Shown: positions 1 through 11,010, counted from the stretch's first letter. The stretch is 22,076 nt of DNA from Priapulus caudatus (GCF_000485595.1 NW_014577297.1:147770-169845), one strand, 5' to 3'. The notes: generated from the sequence alone by a model not told the origin. Made by a program: numbers and translations.

Positions 1-226
1 GTAGGTCCGTATACCGGAAACGTACCTTGTACTAAATACTACTAATCTAGTATGCGCGGACCGTACCTCGGCCTACTCCACTAACGAGTCTAGGGAGTCG
101 CCTACGCCTACTCCCTAACCCTAACCATATCAGCTAGATAGTTACCAGGGTACGCTTCCGGTATACCGCGACCGTACCCAGGGTACGTTCCGCGCAGTAC
201 CCTGGGGACATAGACCCTATGAGCCC
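1..226 (-). mobile_element. Foldback repeat, uninterrupted copy (reverse orientation), cut by the window edge
   Basis: Its reverse complement matches 20141-20293 closely and then continues into sequence like 21201-21235, skipping what lies between in the right-hand locus. Shared landmarks are GGTCTATGTCCCCAGGGTAC, the palindrome CCGGTATACCGG, two TTAGGG units next to GAGTAGGCGTAGGCGACTCC, and CCGAGGTACGGTCC. The element carries no open frame. It serves as the empty-site reference for the two insertions at 20294-21200. Confidence 0.8.
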
Positions 227-1628
227 GAATCGCGTACCGAAATTAACCGTTGCCTCATCGGTATAGCACACTGTATAATAAAAATCAGCTAGTATAGGCC
301 TACTTGATCTTTAGATGCTGATCATTGTTCTTGCCATGTCGCGCTTTCTAAATAGTGTGCTGAGGGGCGTGCCCCAAATCTTAGTTAATGGTTTAAACAT
401 TTTCAGTCCTCAGTAAATATTTATGTTTCTGATTACGTTTGTGATTAAATTACGAAAGCAACCCGAAAACAAGAGGCTTAAGCATACCATATTCGAAATA
501 ATAAATAAAATCAGGCGTTACACGCGCTAACGTTAATTTCCTATAACGGATTTACGCATCACGCAGGCGGAAATAAACAACTGAAGGTACAAAATTTCGT
601 TTTTCACACCCACACGCTTAACGTATACGTCCTCTCACATCCGCGCTCCTAGACGTAGCACATGGCTACGCCACTCATAAGCATTGCGGCATATATTGTA
701 CCTGCCGAGCGACGACGTCGTTGGTAAGTTCTACCATATAGATATGTTACAGCTATGATTCTACAGCGGAAATAATGATTGAGTGCTGAGAAATGAGTGA
801 GGTAGGAGGAAGTGAGCTGCCTGCGCGATGGCGGCGCACACGTCCGGCGACATATATATTAATTACCACCTCATCGCGCGCGCGAACGTGATAAAACAAC
901 GAAGAGAATGTGATAAGCTCATTAAATATGGCGACCGTCATGTGACCCGCGGCATGTGATCAGCAGTCAATATAATAGATTATATCTATATAATATTATA
1001 ATATATTATTTATATTAATAATCTATTATTATTCACTCCTGATGTGATGTAAAGAATCCCCACGTACTACCGACACCTCTTCTACCTAGCGTTTTCTCAT
1101 CGATATAGACCCTCATAATGTGGTGAATAATCTTCACGAGGTTATACCTCCCCCGCCTATATCCTACTGTGTAGGGGTCACTAGGGGTGGAGGGTGGAAG
1201 TATTAGTTGAGATAGGAGTGCGAGATATTAGCTAACAGCTGGGAGCTGACCACTGGCGCCCACAGGTCTTAGAAAGTAGAAGGAAGCACAGAAGGATAAA
1301 AATCCTCAGTGATAATAAAAAGCAAGCGCCGTAGCGCGCGCTGCATGCTAGGGGGTCTGTGGCGCATGAACCCCCTCAAAAATTTTGAATGTAGACGTCT
1401 GGAGATGCAATCTGTGAGTCTTGTGAGAGAGATTTAGCGAACAAAATGTAGGAACAAAATTGTTTAACCCAAAATTTACTGGAAGCACTGTGCCTTCCAG
1501 TGCTTCTATCTGCGGCGCCCTGGAGCTGCAGCGTATAGTACATATGGGTGGGTGGGATAGACCGCGGCGGATGTAAGACTAATGACTTGCAATGCACGCC
1601 GCTTCCTTGTGAATAGGTGGGAGACAAC
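227..1628. other. Intergenic, no supported gene
   Basis: No frame here looks coding. An AT-only palindromic stretch occurs near 975-1030. A small hairpin with 9-bp arms (GAAGCACTG / CAGTGCTTC) lies near 1490-1508, and a GC-rich patch near 1320-1345. A minus-strand open frame at 1376-1627 has no recognised similarity and no splice context. Confidence 0.5.
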
Positions 1629-3647
1629 TATATATATATATATATATATATTACCATATATTATATTATATAGTATACTTATTATATATTTTCTATGGGT
1701 GGAGTGCCTTTCTAGGATCCCGTATGGGCGACTTGCCCCACGGATTAATGAAGATTTCTGGATCCATCTCCATAAATTGTAAAACTACATCAAACGAAAA
1801 CGGCGAAAAAAACTTCCAACACAGTAGACAAAATTCTGCATAAATAAACATCTGTCTATTCATCTAAGCGTGCACAAACACGGACATCGTTTTCGTAAAT
1901 TCGTGTTAATTTTTTTTTGGGTTTTCACGAACGTCAAGGATTTGATTCATTTGCAATCACGCAGTTCTCTCGCGAGAACTAGAACAGCGTAACCAGAAAC
2001 TATATGTGTGTGTTAACTATGATGCGTAAATCCTCTCTTGGCATAACGAGAGCGGATTAATTAATTAAATTAAACATATACATCAACGTACATGATTGCA
2101 AACATTTAACGATAATGCCCTTGTTTCCACTACGGAACCTAACGAGGCCATAACTGACGCTAAACTGAGTGATTGAGGACAGCAACCACACCGCACATAT
2201 AGACGCGTAGTATTAGATGCTATTGCAGCCAGTTGACACAGGACGACAAAGGACCAACGCAACCGTTGACATGCAGTGATGGCTTTAGATGCGCCGAGAT
2301 ACGAATCACACCGGCGTGTAAAGATAAAAAATAGGGTTTTAATAAAAACATCGAGTATCCTCGTGTTGCAGTCGTACAATTACACACGCCTAGCATTACG
2401 GGAGGAAACCCCCGTCAGTTCACCAGAAAACCATGCGATAGGACTGGGCGTAGCAGAGAGGTTATAGGGGCGAGAAAAAAGTGGGATTAAAGAATGATAG
2501 GATGGTAAAATAATTCGTAATTGTAAAATTAGTGCATGTTATTCGTGTGTTCTAGGGTGAAGTTCTGTTAAAAACTGTGGTAGTCAACTATCATGAACAC
2601 ACACAAAAGCAACATCATAAAAATATATATATATATATAATACTTTAAAAATATATATAATCGTGAATAGATTAGCAATAGATAGATACGGAAAGAGGTA
2701 TTACTGTGCCAATGGGGGTGTTTGTTGGCATTGAATTACAGCTAACGCCCCTACGTAATAAAGATCTGCACAACAAACCGTGAAAGACATATAGTTAAAT
2801 TACAATAAACAGCAGCAGCACACACACCTTAGCACGCAATTAAGCTATGTTAACTAGCAACTAAGTACCCGTCTTAATTTCACGTTTAAAATCTCTTCAC
2901 CAATAAAAGTTTATAACAATAAATACCGCTTCACCAGTCGCAGCCTTGACAGCCGGCAATGCAGCCGGCGCGCTGCAATGCTTTTATCTCTACTGCTCAT
3001 CAACTAACTAGTCTTATAAAAGCACGATTAATTTTCATTCGTCGCCGTCGAAAGCATTTTGTCAGCGGTCACGGCAATAAAAAAACGTGAAAGAGCCATC
3101 CGCTTCTCAACATACAAAACGAAATTTGTGTGCCGCGCACTTGCCACGCGCGGGCTAAGCGTCACTTTTTGCTGATCTTCGTATAGCCATGCCTGCTGGC
3201 TAAGACACACTTCTGCGGAGCAACCGCCTGTCGTTTTAGTACGTACAGTGAAGCAACACGCACGCACGCACGACAGGTAAGGCCTGTCGCTCACCGCTCA
3301 ACAACCGGGACGCACACACCCGACAACTGATAGGTCAAACGTAGTCCAATATTACACAAGATCGCTCAGTCCGGCGTCGGATTCCAGATTCACGGCAAAC
3401 ATCTCACATGCTTGACCAATAGATTGATACGCATTCAGTAGTATTTACAAATTCCCACCTCCCCACAACAACCGAACGACTGCTGCGCTCTCCGCCACCC
3501 TTCCACTCTGACACGATTCACAAACATTCCGAGACGCGTTAACGAACGTGTTGTCGCCGGAAACCGAGCGAATCGAAAGCAACCTCGAAGTCGACCCCGC
3601 GACCCAAACACAGCGTCGTCGTTGCAGGCCGCGGGGACGTTTCTTGT

Positions 3648-4445
3648 CTACTCACATCGCGAATCAGCAGGATGATGGTCATCAGGTGAACTTTGCCTCG
3701 GAGCTTGTCAGCCTCGGACTGTGCAGTGGCGCATCTAGCACCTGCCTGCTGCTGCTGCTGCTGCCTGCTGCTGTGCTCTGCTGCCTGCTGCTGCTGCTGG
3801 CACGTGTGGCGCTGCTTCGCTCGCAGTCCTTGTTCAATCCGCGTCCTCGGCGCCGACATCTTGTTTTCCTTCGCGGCGTTACTCGCGTGTACTCCTGATA
3901 GTGGGTGGAAAGTTGCTGAATGGCATCGACCATGAGTCCTGAAAGGAAACAAGGATGGCGCACAGAATGCAGTAACATTAAATCACGGGGTGCCTGATGG
4001 AACACAAAATGGCTGTGTGGGTGCACAATGAAAGACCGCCCGATATCCTGAAACGTAACAAGATGACCGGCGGCGTCAGTAATTTCATTCAAGTAGACCT
4101 CATGCGATATAATCGACGGACAACTAGCGCCTTTTCACAATTCTTCATCACAACATTTTGAAAATTCTAAAATAAAAAACGATAATCGATAAAGAAAATG
4201 ATAAATGTTAAATGATTAAATATTAAACTTGATAAATAATTGCTTTTTATCTTAAGATTTTCTTTAACAGTTTACTAATCGTCATGGCGTTGCGGCAAAT
4301 GCCAGTGTAGGAAACAAAGTGCATACCTTGGCGTTCAGAGTCTACCTGTAGCGCTACTAGATATTGCTGGTTAGTTGTGTTGCTGCCCCTCACATTCGCG
4401 GTTGGCCAAGCTGAGAGTCCGGCAAAATCCGAGTGTGAACCACAC
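3648..4445 (-). pseudogene. Broken second copy of TMEM184 exons 8 and 9
   Basis: This is the counterpart of 13428-14174. The exon-8-like block is 4445-4327 (about 119 nt against 107) and the exon-9-like block is 3938-3648. The splice signals are still readable: donor GTATGC after 4327, acceptors GGCAG above 4445 and TTTCCTTTCAG above 3938. The reading frame is lost by several small indels. Fragments such as NVRGSNT, KMSAPRTRIEQ and a glutamine tract appear in shifting frames. No copies of exons 1-7 accompany it, because the duplication ends inside intron 7. It is either a truncated duplicate decaying as a pseudogene or an assembly artefact made of an unpolished second haplotype. The indel-heavy divergence makes the artefact a serious possibility. 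Confidence 0.85.
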
Positions 4446-4748
4446 CTGCCGGTGAAACAGCGCACCATCATTAAATAAAGCCTACTGTTTAGATTGCATT
4501 ACAGATCATAGAATTACACCAGTACGCAACAAACGTGGGCCGAATACACACGAATCACTAATTTGACAATGGAGTAAACTAAAAACCTCGACCTAATAAA
4601 ATAAGTCAATGCGCCTACACATTTAAGGTACATTGCGGTTAGTTTTATAAGTCGCCTATTTAAACTATAATTTATAATTATTTATTATCATCTATAAGCG
4701 AATTAATCCTAGCTGAAATGACCTATCAAGTACATTATTGACGCCCTC

Positions 4749-5596
4749 CAGGGGAATACATTTCCCGTATCGCACGCAATTCCCGATGTATTTTCAGGCC
4801 ATTTGCTACGCAATATTTTTTTATGAATCGCAGTTCTGCCCGATTCAGCCCATGCGAGATGTAACGGAAACTACATGTTTACAATTTACTTTTATTCTCG
4901 GGCTGCTTCTGCCCCGCTCAATTGAAATGCCACGTATACGCCGATTTCTATTGACTGTTAACACCCAAGGCCAACTGACTTTAAACAATCCTGCACTCAC
5001 CCCCCCCTCCCCGCTACATCAATCAATATGCCCGCCCAGGCACCGTATACACAGCCCACGACGTGCTGCGCTTGCCCACGCTCTCGCGGCTGCTTTCTCG
5101 GCGACCTGAATAAGATAAAGTTGAGGATGCTTGATGCGTAGTCGAGGAGCTCGGATAGCTGCCCTTCACTTCACAATCGCCCTAGAACTGTATTTCATCA
5201 ATGTTTGGATATATAACGTGACAGAACCAACATTTGATTAAAGATTTTAGCACAATTATTTCTTACTAGCCACATGGGCGAAGTCAGCTTTAGCTTTCAC
5301 TCGCCCTCGGCCCGATATTATTTTTATTTTCACTCGACCATTCGAGCGGCGGCGTTCCAAGCTCGCACGCTGTTTAAACGCTGCGGCAGCGTACGAGAAT
5401 CGCTAGTGTGTCCTAGGCACTAGCTGTGCCGTCACACGGCCGACAGCATAACACGCCAAGCATGCACTGCGGTGCTAAATTTGCACTGGTGATTGTCTGC
5501 AAAATGCCCCTATACAGAATTATCCAATGCTATGCAAAATGTATTTGTATCGCCACATTTGCCTATCGCAAAGTTTTGGCTGGAAATGGTTCCCTG
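4749..5596. mobile_element. 848-bp insertion with inverted ends, present only in copy 1 of the duplication
   Basis: Copy 2 reads directly through GATGCCCTCATATG (about 14441-14454). In copy 1 the same site is split, with CCCTC at 4744-4748 and again at 5597-5601. The block starts CAGGGGAATACATTTCC and its other end, read in reverse complement, starts CAGGGAACCATTTCC, giving an imperfect inverted terminus of about 18 bases. A 5-6 bp target duplication plus inverted ends indicates a non-autonomous DNA transposon. No transposase is visible inside; the longest open frame (4738-5109) crosses the boundary and looks like chance. CAGGG ends are common in hAT elements, but those usually make 8-bp duplications, so I leave the family open. 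Confidence 0.75.
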
Positions 5597-5725
5597 CCCT
5601 CATATGTAAGAGTTCCCTTTCTTCAGAGGGCTCTACCTCTTTCTTGATATAATATTAATTACATATGTTATGCATCAGAGGATTCGTACAGAAAGGCCAT
5701 AAGTGCCTACTAACACTTACTGCAT

Positions 5726-7044
5726 CCTCGCCTTTGTGTGCGTCTGATGTCAATTGATTTTACTAGATCTATAACAGCGTGGCGTAACTTATTTTGTCCG
5801 ATTCAGTCAGCATGCTTGCTATCACAGAAGCGCGTGTCGTGTCACGCGTCGTTATTTGCCATGGTGACGCCGACAATCTCTTTTCGACCGGAAGCGGTCG
5901 AAAAAATAATTTCGCGTGAACGGGGAAGTAAAGGAGAAGGGGAGCATTTGCATTAGTTCGAGATCTACTTACTAGCTTTTACTGTTTCGTCGTGAACGTT
6001 AAAAAGCTTTTATAATTTCAGCAGTCAAATCGATTTAGCTGTTCTTGCAGCCGTAACCAAGCACGCACCACTGCTGGCTGCGTGCACCAATCACGCTGCG
6101 CTATAGTCTTTTGCTCTCGCCTACAAAGATCGCGATTTCGTCTTGCGACTGATTTTAAGAAATCCTTTATGGGATATGAACCAAACACCCAAATGAGAGA
6201 TCCCTTGCCCTGCGTGGGCAAGTAAAAAATGGAAGCGAGTGCATTTATATAAATTGTTTCTGTTGGTTTTTCATCGAACGAATATTACTAAGGTTATTTC
6301 ACGAACTGCTATTTCTCGTGTGAAACCTGTGGTGATGGTAACGTAAAGGACGATGCATGGAGAGTCAATGAGCTATTTGCCATCCGTCCTTCATCGGCAA
6401 CATATTTTAACTAGGCCCAAGTGTTGAACCAAATTAATCAAGAGTTCCTTAATTTAAATGATAGCGACTGCCGATGAAAGGCTTAGCGAGTTAAATTACT
6501 CTGCAGTCCTTTAATAGAAGCGGTTTTAATGAGGTTCATTAACGCGTAATTAACATTGTAATATTTTATCGTTCATCAGATATCCTATTCTAGTCTATTA
6601 TAGTACACGTTTGAAAGTTTATAGGGGGTTTTACGTTCTGATGCGCAAGCGGGGTATTGTTCTGTTCATCTCGTGATATTTGTGGAATATACTGCCCTAG
6701 AGTTTTAACTTTTAATTGTATATTATTGTAAAATGTTACCGTAGTTCTCGTGTTCGTGACTACATATGTGCGTTTCGCATGTCGTTGAGTTTGTGCTAAA
6801 ATGTTTAAATTTACATTGATTATAGCGATTATTCGTGCTCATGCGCGAGTGTCGCATATAGTGTCATCACTTCTAGACTGGTCCCCCGTCCATGACTTAT
6901 CACCACTGCACATGTGCCAGCGACCGAAAATAATTAGTTGCTGGAAGAGCATGTATAAGCTACATGCATACATACACACACGCGCACAAGCGTGCGTGCG
7001 TGCGTTTCATTGACGCAAATGAATCCTCTCGAATCCTTTCGCAG
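5726..7044. other. Intergenic, no supported gene
   Basis: Single-copy sequence between the end of duplication copy 1 and the first plus-strand exon. A short palindrome (TCGACCGGAAGCGGTCGA) lies near 5884-5901. A short CA/CGTG-rich run at 6963-7005 leads into the exon acceptor. The 67-codon minus frame at 6018-6221 is not supported as a gene. Confidence 0.5.
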
Positions 7045-7222
7045 GCCGAAGAAGTTACCGTCGCAGCTGAGCCACCCGATCTCACGAGAGGACGATCCGC
7101 TCATTCTGGACGCGATTCAGATGTTTCCCCATCTCAGCGTCAAACGCAGCGCCACCGCCGGCAACCAGACGCTGGCTCTCGTGTCGATACGGGAAGGAGA
7201 CAAAGCCGTCTCGCTACCGCAG
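7045..7222 (+). CDS. Probable internal or terminal coding exon of an unidentified plus-strand gene
   Basis: A good acceptor (CCTTTCGCAG) precedes 7045. The open frame after it is GC-rich at third positions and has protein-like composition, with EDDPLILDAIQMFPHLSVKR near its middle and LALVSIREGDKAVSLPQ near its end. Two endings are possible. A donor-like CAG|GTGCAG after 7222 gives 59 whole codons after a single split base, in the phase that matches the exon at 9365. Alternatively the frame runs on to a TAG at 7277-7279 and the exon is terminal. I do not recognise the family. Earlier exons are not visible upstream, so the gene would be incomplete in this window. Confidence 0.5.
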
Positions 7223-7279
7223 GTGCAGTGGGAGCACAACTACTTAGAAACTCTCTCCGATGTCGTCTCTCGGCTGTAG

Positions 7280-7917
7280 AGGGCGCCATCGTCGCGGCGA
7301 TGTCGAGTATTTTTATATTCTATTGGTTTTATTCCATCTCTCTATCTCTCTCTGAAGTGCTTTCCGATTGCCTTAGATTGCTGATTTTCTATATCGAAGG
7401 CCATAGGCGTATTACGCGTGTATAATGAAAAATTCCTATCGTATACGAGAGTACGTTAAAACTTGTGTACGTCAGTATGCACCGAGGAGCCATGACGTAT
7501 TACGCGGGTACGTCGATACCTAGTGACGTCAGTGTTGCTATAGAGCTGATTCATTTATTGACACGGAAGCTCATTGTTGACGTATTTTTCTAGTCAGGGG
7601 TCCGTCCAATCATTTGTTATACGGCTGATGGATCGCGTTGTGGGTGCACCATGCCTCATTTACAAAAACCAGCGCGCTCTTATCTTACTGCGTATAGTGT
7701 GTTTGCGTGTTGTCAATCGTGTGCATTCTGTTTCTGAATCGCATGATGACCATAGTTGGGTGGTGAGCAAATTTGAGACAACACGCACGCCACTCTGCTT
7801 TTATGACTTGTTAAATATGAATGTGTCACTCCGCCGAGGGTATGCCGGCTTGTCTACTCAAACGTGAATATGCCTCTTACGCTCATGTGAAAATTATGGC
7901 CCGCATCCACATCCTAA
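7280..7917. other. Noncoding stretch after the 7045 exon
   Basis: If the exon at 7045 ends at the TAG (7277-7279), this would be its 3' untranslated region. A weak AATGAA hexamer lies near 7424. Otherwise it is intron between 7222 and 9365. No other coding signal is seen. Confidence 0.35.
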
Positions 7918-8006
7918 ATCATCGTCATCGTAGTCTTCGTTGTCGTCGCCGCCGCCGTCGTCGTCGATGTCGTCGTCGATGTCGTCGTCATCATCGTCAC
8001 CACCGC

Positions 8007-8047
<41 letters not shown>

Positions 8048-8090
8048 ACAACAACATCATTATCACTATTATCATCGTCATCATCATCTT
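7918..8090. repeat. Trinucleotide microsatellite (CGT/CAT family)
   Basis: Long run of CGT, CGC and then CAT triplets with a pure CAT core at about 8008-8046. It generates histidine/arginine-rich frames on one strand and methionine-rich frames on the other, which are not genes. Confidence 0.9.
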
Positions 8091-8460
8091 AGCCCTAGCA
8101 TTAACCGTAACGCCATTATGTGGCATTTACAGGTGTTCTAATGTTGGCTTGATTCCGCCGCCAGAGTGCGCGCGCGGAGTTTCGCGCACGTGCATGACGA
8201 GTGAGCATTACGCAAAAGTATTGGCAGTCGATTGAGCTAGGTCTCGAAAAGAAACACAATCCATCGAAGCCTATTAGGGAGATGATTAGGTATATGGCGT
8301 TGCCGCCGGGTTTAGCTCTAACATTTGGCTCTATTAGTGAGGCAGGCCGAGCATCGCGTGTCGTCTACCCCCGTGTCTGGAAAAAAAACAGTGATTAGAA
8401 AAATTGCTCGATCATGCAGTGGCGTAAGAGAGTGTAGGTAGCTTCACGTAGCTGTTAGCC

Positions 8461-8474
8461 GCACACGCACGCAC

Positions 8475-8512
<38 letters not shown>

Positions 8513-8526
8513 GCGCACACACACAC
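8461..8526. repeat. CA/CG dinucleotide microsatellite
   Basis: Alternating CA with blocks of CG across about 65 bases. Alternating purine-pyrimidine runs of this kind can adopt Z-DNA; no gene is involved. Confidence 0.9.
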
Positions 8527-8663
8527 CTAACTGTAATGTTACGCAATAAGCCGCTGACCATCTGTTGCACGCAGCCTCCGGTCATCACAGCCGTTACTCA
8601 CGCAGCGAAGGCCGCTAGCTATAATACCTTAGTCACGAGTGATTTTAAATGTCACCGGGTAAA

Positions 8664-9002
8664 TTGTACTTATAGATAGGAGTTGAACCTCGCCGAATGC
8701 GCTTGTGTTGTAGCAAATAGTAGACTTGTAACGTGGAACCGTGGCAGAGTATAGAATTGTAACAAGTAGAGATGTAGCGTATAGAGTCGTCCGGCAGAGA
8801 TTGCCAGGAGTTACACAACGAATCTGCGACTACTGGCTCTCTGTCTGATTTGGAATCTGCCGGAAAACCCTGCAATCTGTGCCGACGACCCACGTTACAT
8901 CCCTATTGCTACATCTCTACTCTGCACGGCGTCCACGTTACAAGTCTACTATTTGCCTACAACACAAGACGATTCCGGAGGTTTCAACTGTTCGAAGTAC
9001 AA
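8664..9002. mobile_element. Foldback (inverted-repeat) element, about 339 bp
   Basis: Two arms of about 135-145 bases face each other, 8664-8808 and 8869-9002, with a spacer of about 60 bases. The outer tips are TTGTACTT and AAGTACAA. Inside the arms, CTTGTGTTGTAG(G)CAAATAGTAGACTTGTAACGTGG is shared in opposite orientation (shown with one optional base; the two arms differ by small changes). No transposase is present. The size and structure fit a MITE or foldback element. I could not define a target-site duplication. The open frames crossing it on both strands are by-products of the inverted repeat. Confidence 0.75.
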
Positions 9003-9364
9003 CTAATGACACGAGGCCTGGGATACACTACTAGATGTGTGGTTTCCCTGATTAGCTTCCAGGCGTTCACATAGAAGGGTTATCATCGCCAGCAGGTGTA
9101 CATATTAGAAAGCAAAAGATGCAGGTTAGCAGTACTAGTGCGATGTGTGTGTGTGTGGCCCGCCTGCGCTGTGTTTTCTTTAAGGGGTGGGGAGAGGACT
9201 GGGGGGTAGCTGACACTATGTTTACCAATATAAGAACTATTTTCGGCGTTCATCTGTACAGCAGGTAACAACTTGGTAAACAAAGGTTCTTTGTGTAGGC
9301 ACTACGGCGGTGTCGCTCTGCTGGTGAATCTGCAGAGATTTAGTTCGGCGGCTTATCGTTGCAG
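9003..9364. other. Noncoding stretch before the 9365 exon
   Basis: Likely intron if the exons at 7045 and 9365 belong together. A short GT run lies at 9143-9158 and a G-rich patch (GGGGTGGGGAGAGGACTGGGGGG) near 9184-9206. No coding signal. Confidence 0.4.
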
Positions 9365-9532
9365 AGCGTGAGACCCGTGACACCGCCGGAGGACCGAGAG
9401 AGCGGCCTTCAAGTTATCAAGCGGCCTCGAGCAAAAGCGTCTCTCTACACACGAACACCGCACCTCCTGTTCAGCCTCTTCAACGCCATCGAGGGCAAGG
9501 ATCGCAAGATCACCGTGCGCAAGCGTGGCAGC
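9365..9532 (+). CDS. Probable internal coding exon of an unidentified plus-strand gene
   Basis: Bounded by an acceptor (TTATCGTTGCAG) and a strong donor (GGCAGC|GTGAGTAG). The exon is 168 nt, exactly 56 codons, with both introns in phase 0, so it can follow the exon ending at 7222 in frame. The peptide begins SVRPVTPPEDRES, has a basic middle, and ends PHLLFSLFNAIEGKDRKITV followed by RKRGS. Composition and bounded splice sites argue for a real exon, but I do not recognise the protein. No later exon could be supported: downstream lies a hairpin-rich element and then microsatellites, and the strand is occupied by convergent TMEM184 beyond 13.4 kb. Confidence 0.6.
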
Positions 9533-9551
9533 GTGAGTAGATTTACATTCG

Positions 9552-10128
9552 ATATAAGGCCGCGTTCACACGTAGCAAGAAATCCGGTATTTAGCACGAG
9601 GCAAAATGCGCGGTCCAAGAAATACGAACAGATCCGGTATTTGATGTAAATACGCGGCTTCCCAGACCCCGAATAATTTGTGGTGCTCGAGAAATACCGG
9701 ATCTCTTGGACCGCGCATTTCCTCGTGTGAACGCTAAATAACCATATTTCTGAAGCGCGTATTTTATAGACTGGTCCGCCGCTCGACAGTTCCAGTGTAA
9801 CGCGAGTGGAACTGTCGAGCGCGGACCAGTCTACGTATTTTATCGGCAGTTGGTGCGTATTGCATTGTTTATTTCGCATTGTTCACTTGATTGTTTAAAG
9901 CCGCTCGCAGCTCGCAATACCGTATTTCTGGAGCCGCGAATCAGCGTGTGAACGCTCGCGCCAAACTCCACGACAGATGGCGCTCTCGCTCGTAGGCTCA
10001 ATCTACCTGAGTGTGGGAAGGGGGCGCTGCATGCAGATTGCGCTCGGCCGCGCGTATTTGTCTCAGATTCGGTATTTCGCAAATACCGTATTTCATAAAT
10101 ACGAGGTCTCGTGTGAACGAGGCTAATA
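9552..10128. mobile_element. Hairpin-rich inverted-terminal element, about 0.57 kb
   Basis: The ends are inverted copies: GCCGCGTTCACACG at 9559-9572 and, in reverse complement, GCCTCGTTCACACG at 10123-10110. The match may extend outward to GATAT/ATATC. The interior is packed with smaller inverted repeats. One pairs 9604-9642 with 9691-9720 (GCGCGGTCCAAG and GATCCGGTATTT). Another is a hairpin at 9767-9833 with 27-28-base arms and a 12-base loop. The motif AATACCGTATTT recurs. No coding capacity is seen. It fits a non-autonomous DNA transposon inserted beside the 9365 exon, in the following intron. Family and target duplication are unresolved. Confidence 0.65.
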
Positions 10129-10174
10129 TCTACGGGTACAATGCAGGTGAGCACGTGCCCTCATCGTCACCATC

Positions 10175-10177
<3 letters not shown>

Positions 10178-10237
<60 letters not shown>

Positions 10238-10329
10238 TCTTTTTCTCCCTTTACCCTTACCTTTCGTTCTCTCTTTCCTGCTTTCTCTCCATCTACCCTT
10301 CTCTTTTCATTTCTTTCTTTATCTCTCTA

Positions 10330-10402
<73 letters not shown>

Positions 10403-10410
10403 CACGCGTT
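10178..10410. repeat. CT microsatellite tracts ending in a CG run
   Basis: Pure CT runs at about 10178-10234 and 10340-10387 are separated by pyrimidine-rich DNA. The second run passes directly into about ten CG repeats (10387-10408). Serine/leucine-rich and arginine/glutamate-rich frames here are artefacts of the repeat. Confidence 0.93.
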
Positions 10411-10616
10411 CTCTCCACCTCTATTTATAGAGCTATTTCTGCACTCTTTTTCCTATACAAATACGCATTCGTCATGGAAGAGATGCGTGATGCACGCAAA
10501 CACATTCCAGGACTGAAGTCCGATATGTACATACGTATAATATAACCGGCTGTACGAAATCGCTATTCTTCGTAGTTATTATGTACGTGTAATTGCTTCG
10601 CTTTTCGCTCCCCACC

Positions 10617-10968
10617 CCCCCCTCTCTCTCGCGCGCGCTCTCTCTTTCATTCTCGCTCTCTCGCTCTCTCGCTCTCTCGCTCTCTCGCGCTCTCTCGCTC
10701 TCTCGTCTCTCGCTCTCGCTCTCTCTTCTTTCTCTCTCTCTCTCTCTCTCGCTCTCTCTCTCTCTCGCTCCTTCCTCTCTCGCGCGCCTCTCTCTTTCAT
10801 TCTCACGCTCTCTCGCTCTCTCGCGCTCTCTCGCTCTCTCGCTCTCTCGCTCTCTCGCTCTCTCGCTCTCTTCGCTTCTCTCGCTCTCGCTCTCTCTCTC
10901 TCCGCGCGCTCTCTCTTTCATTCTCCTTTCTTGCTCTCGTTCGCTCTCTCGTTCTCCCGCTCTCGCGC

Positions 10969-11002
<34 letters not shown>

Positions 11003-11010
11003 TCTTTGTC
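10617..11010. repeat. Degenerate CTCTCG/CT low-complexity tract
   Basis: About 390 bases of almost pure pyrimidine on the plus strand, with recurring TCGCTCTC units and the longer unit GCGCGCTCTCTCTTTCATTC seen about three times. Likely a satellite-like expansion. No genuine coding sequence is supported in either strand. Confidence 0.9.

Larger units (their letters stand above)
1629..5725 (+). repeat. Segmental duplication, copy 1 (direct repeat of 11473-14568)
   Basis: Near-identical order of sequence to 11473-14568 in the same orientation. Both begin in a TA microsatellite followed by TTCTATGGGTGG and the shared block TCTAGGATCCCGTATGGGCG. Both end near CTAACACTTACTG. Differences are mostly 1-3 base insertions and deletions, with fewer substitutions. 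Without its 848-bp insertion (4749-5596) this copy is about 3.25 kb, against 3.1 kb for copy 2. It contains the broken TMEM184 exons 8-9 and what corresponds to the gene's 3' untranslated and downstream DNA. No other gene was found in it. Confidence 0.93.

Noticed and set aside
2083-3294. Open frames in the duplicated block, with partners at 12829-13122
   Set aside because: The peptides are similar only because the DNA is duplicated; the frame shifts between copies, so no protein is being conserved.
3539-4092. Overlapping minus frames of 136-137 codons as an intact gene
   Set aside because: Pieces of TMEM184 exon 9 appear in different frames; this is a broken copy, not a separate protein.
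6018-6221. Minus-strand 67-codon frame with GKGSL, slightly reminiscent of a forkhead-domain motif
   Set aside because: Only five residues resemble the motif, the rest does not fit the domain, and there are no splice sites or neighbours in support.
7821-8141. Histidine/arginine-rich frame (plus) and methionine/threonine-rich frame (minus)
   Set aside because: Both are translations of the CGT/CAT microsatellite.
8645-9074. Two open frames on opposite strands with similar composition
   Set aside because: They mirror each other because of the inverted repeat at 8664-9002.
10451-10545. Short plus-strand frame with EEMRDARKHIPGLKSD as a further exon of the plus-strand gene
   Set aside because: No acceptor at a fitting position, and the frame runs straight out of the CT/CG repeat.
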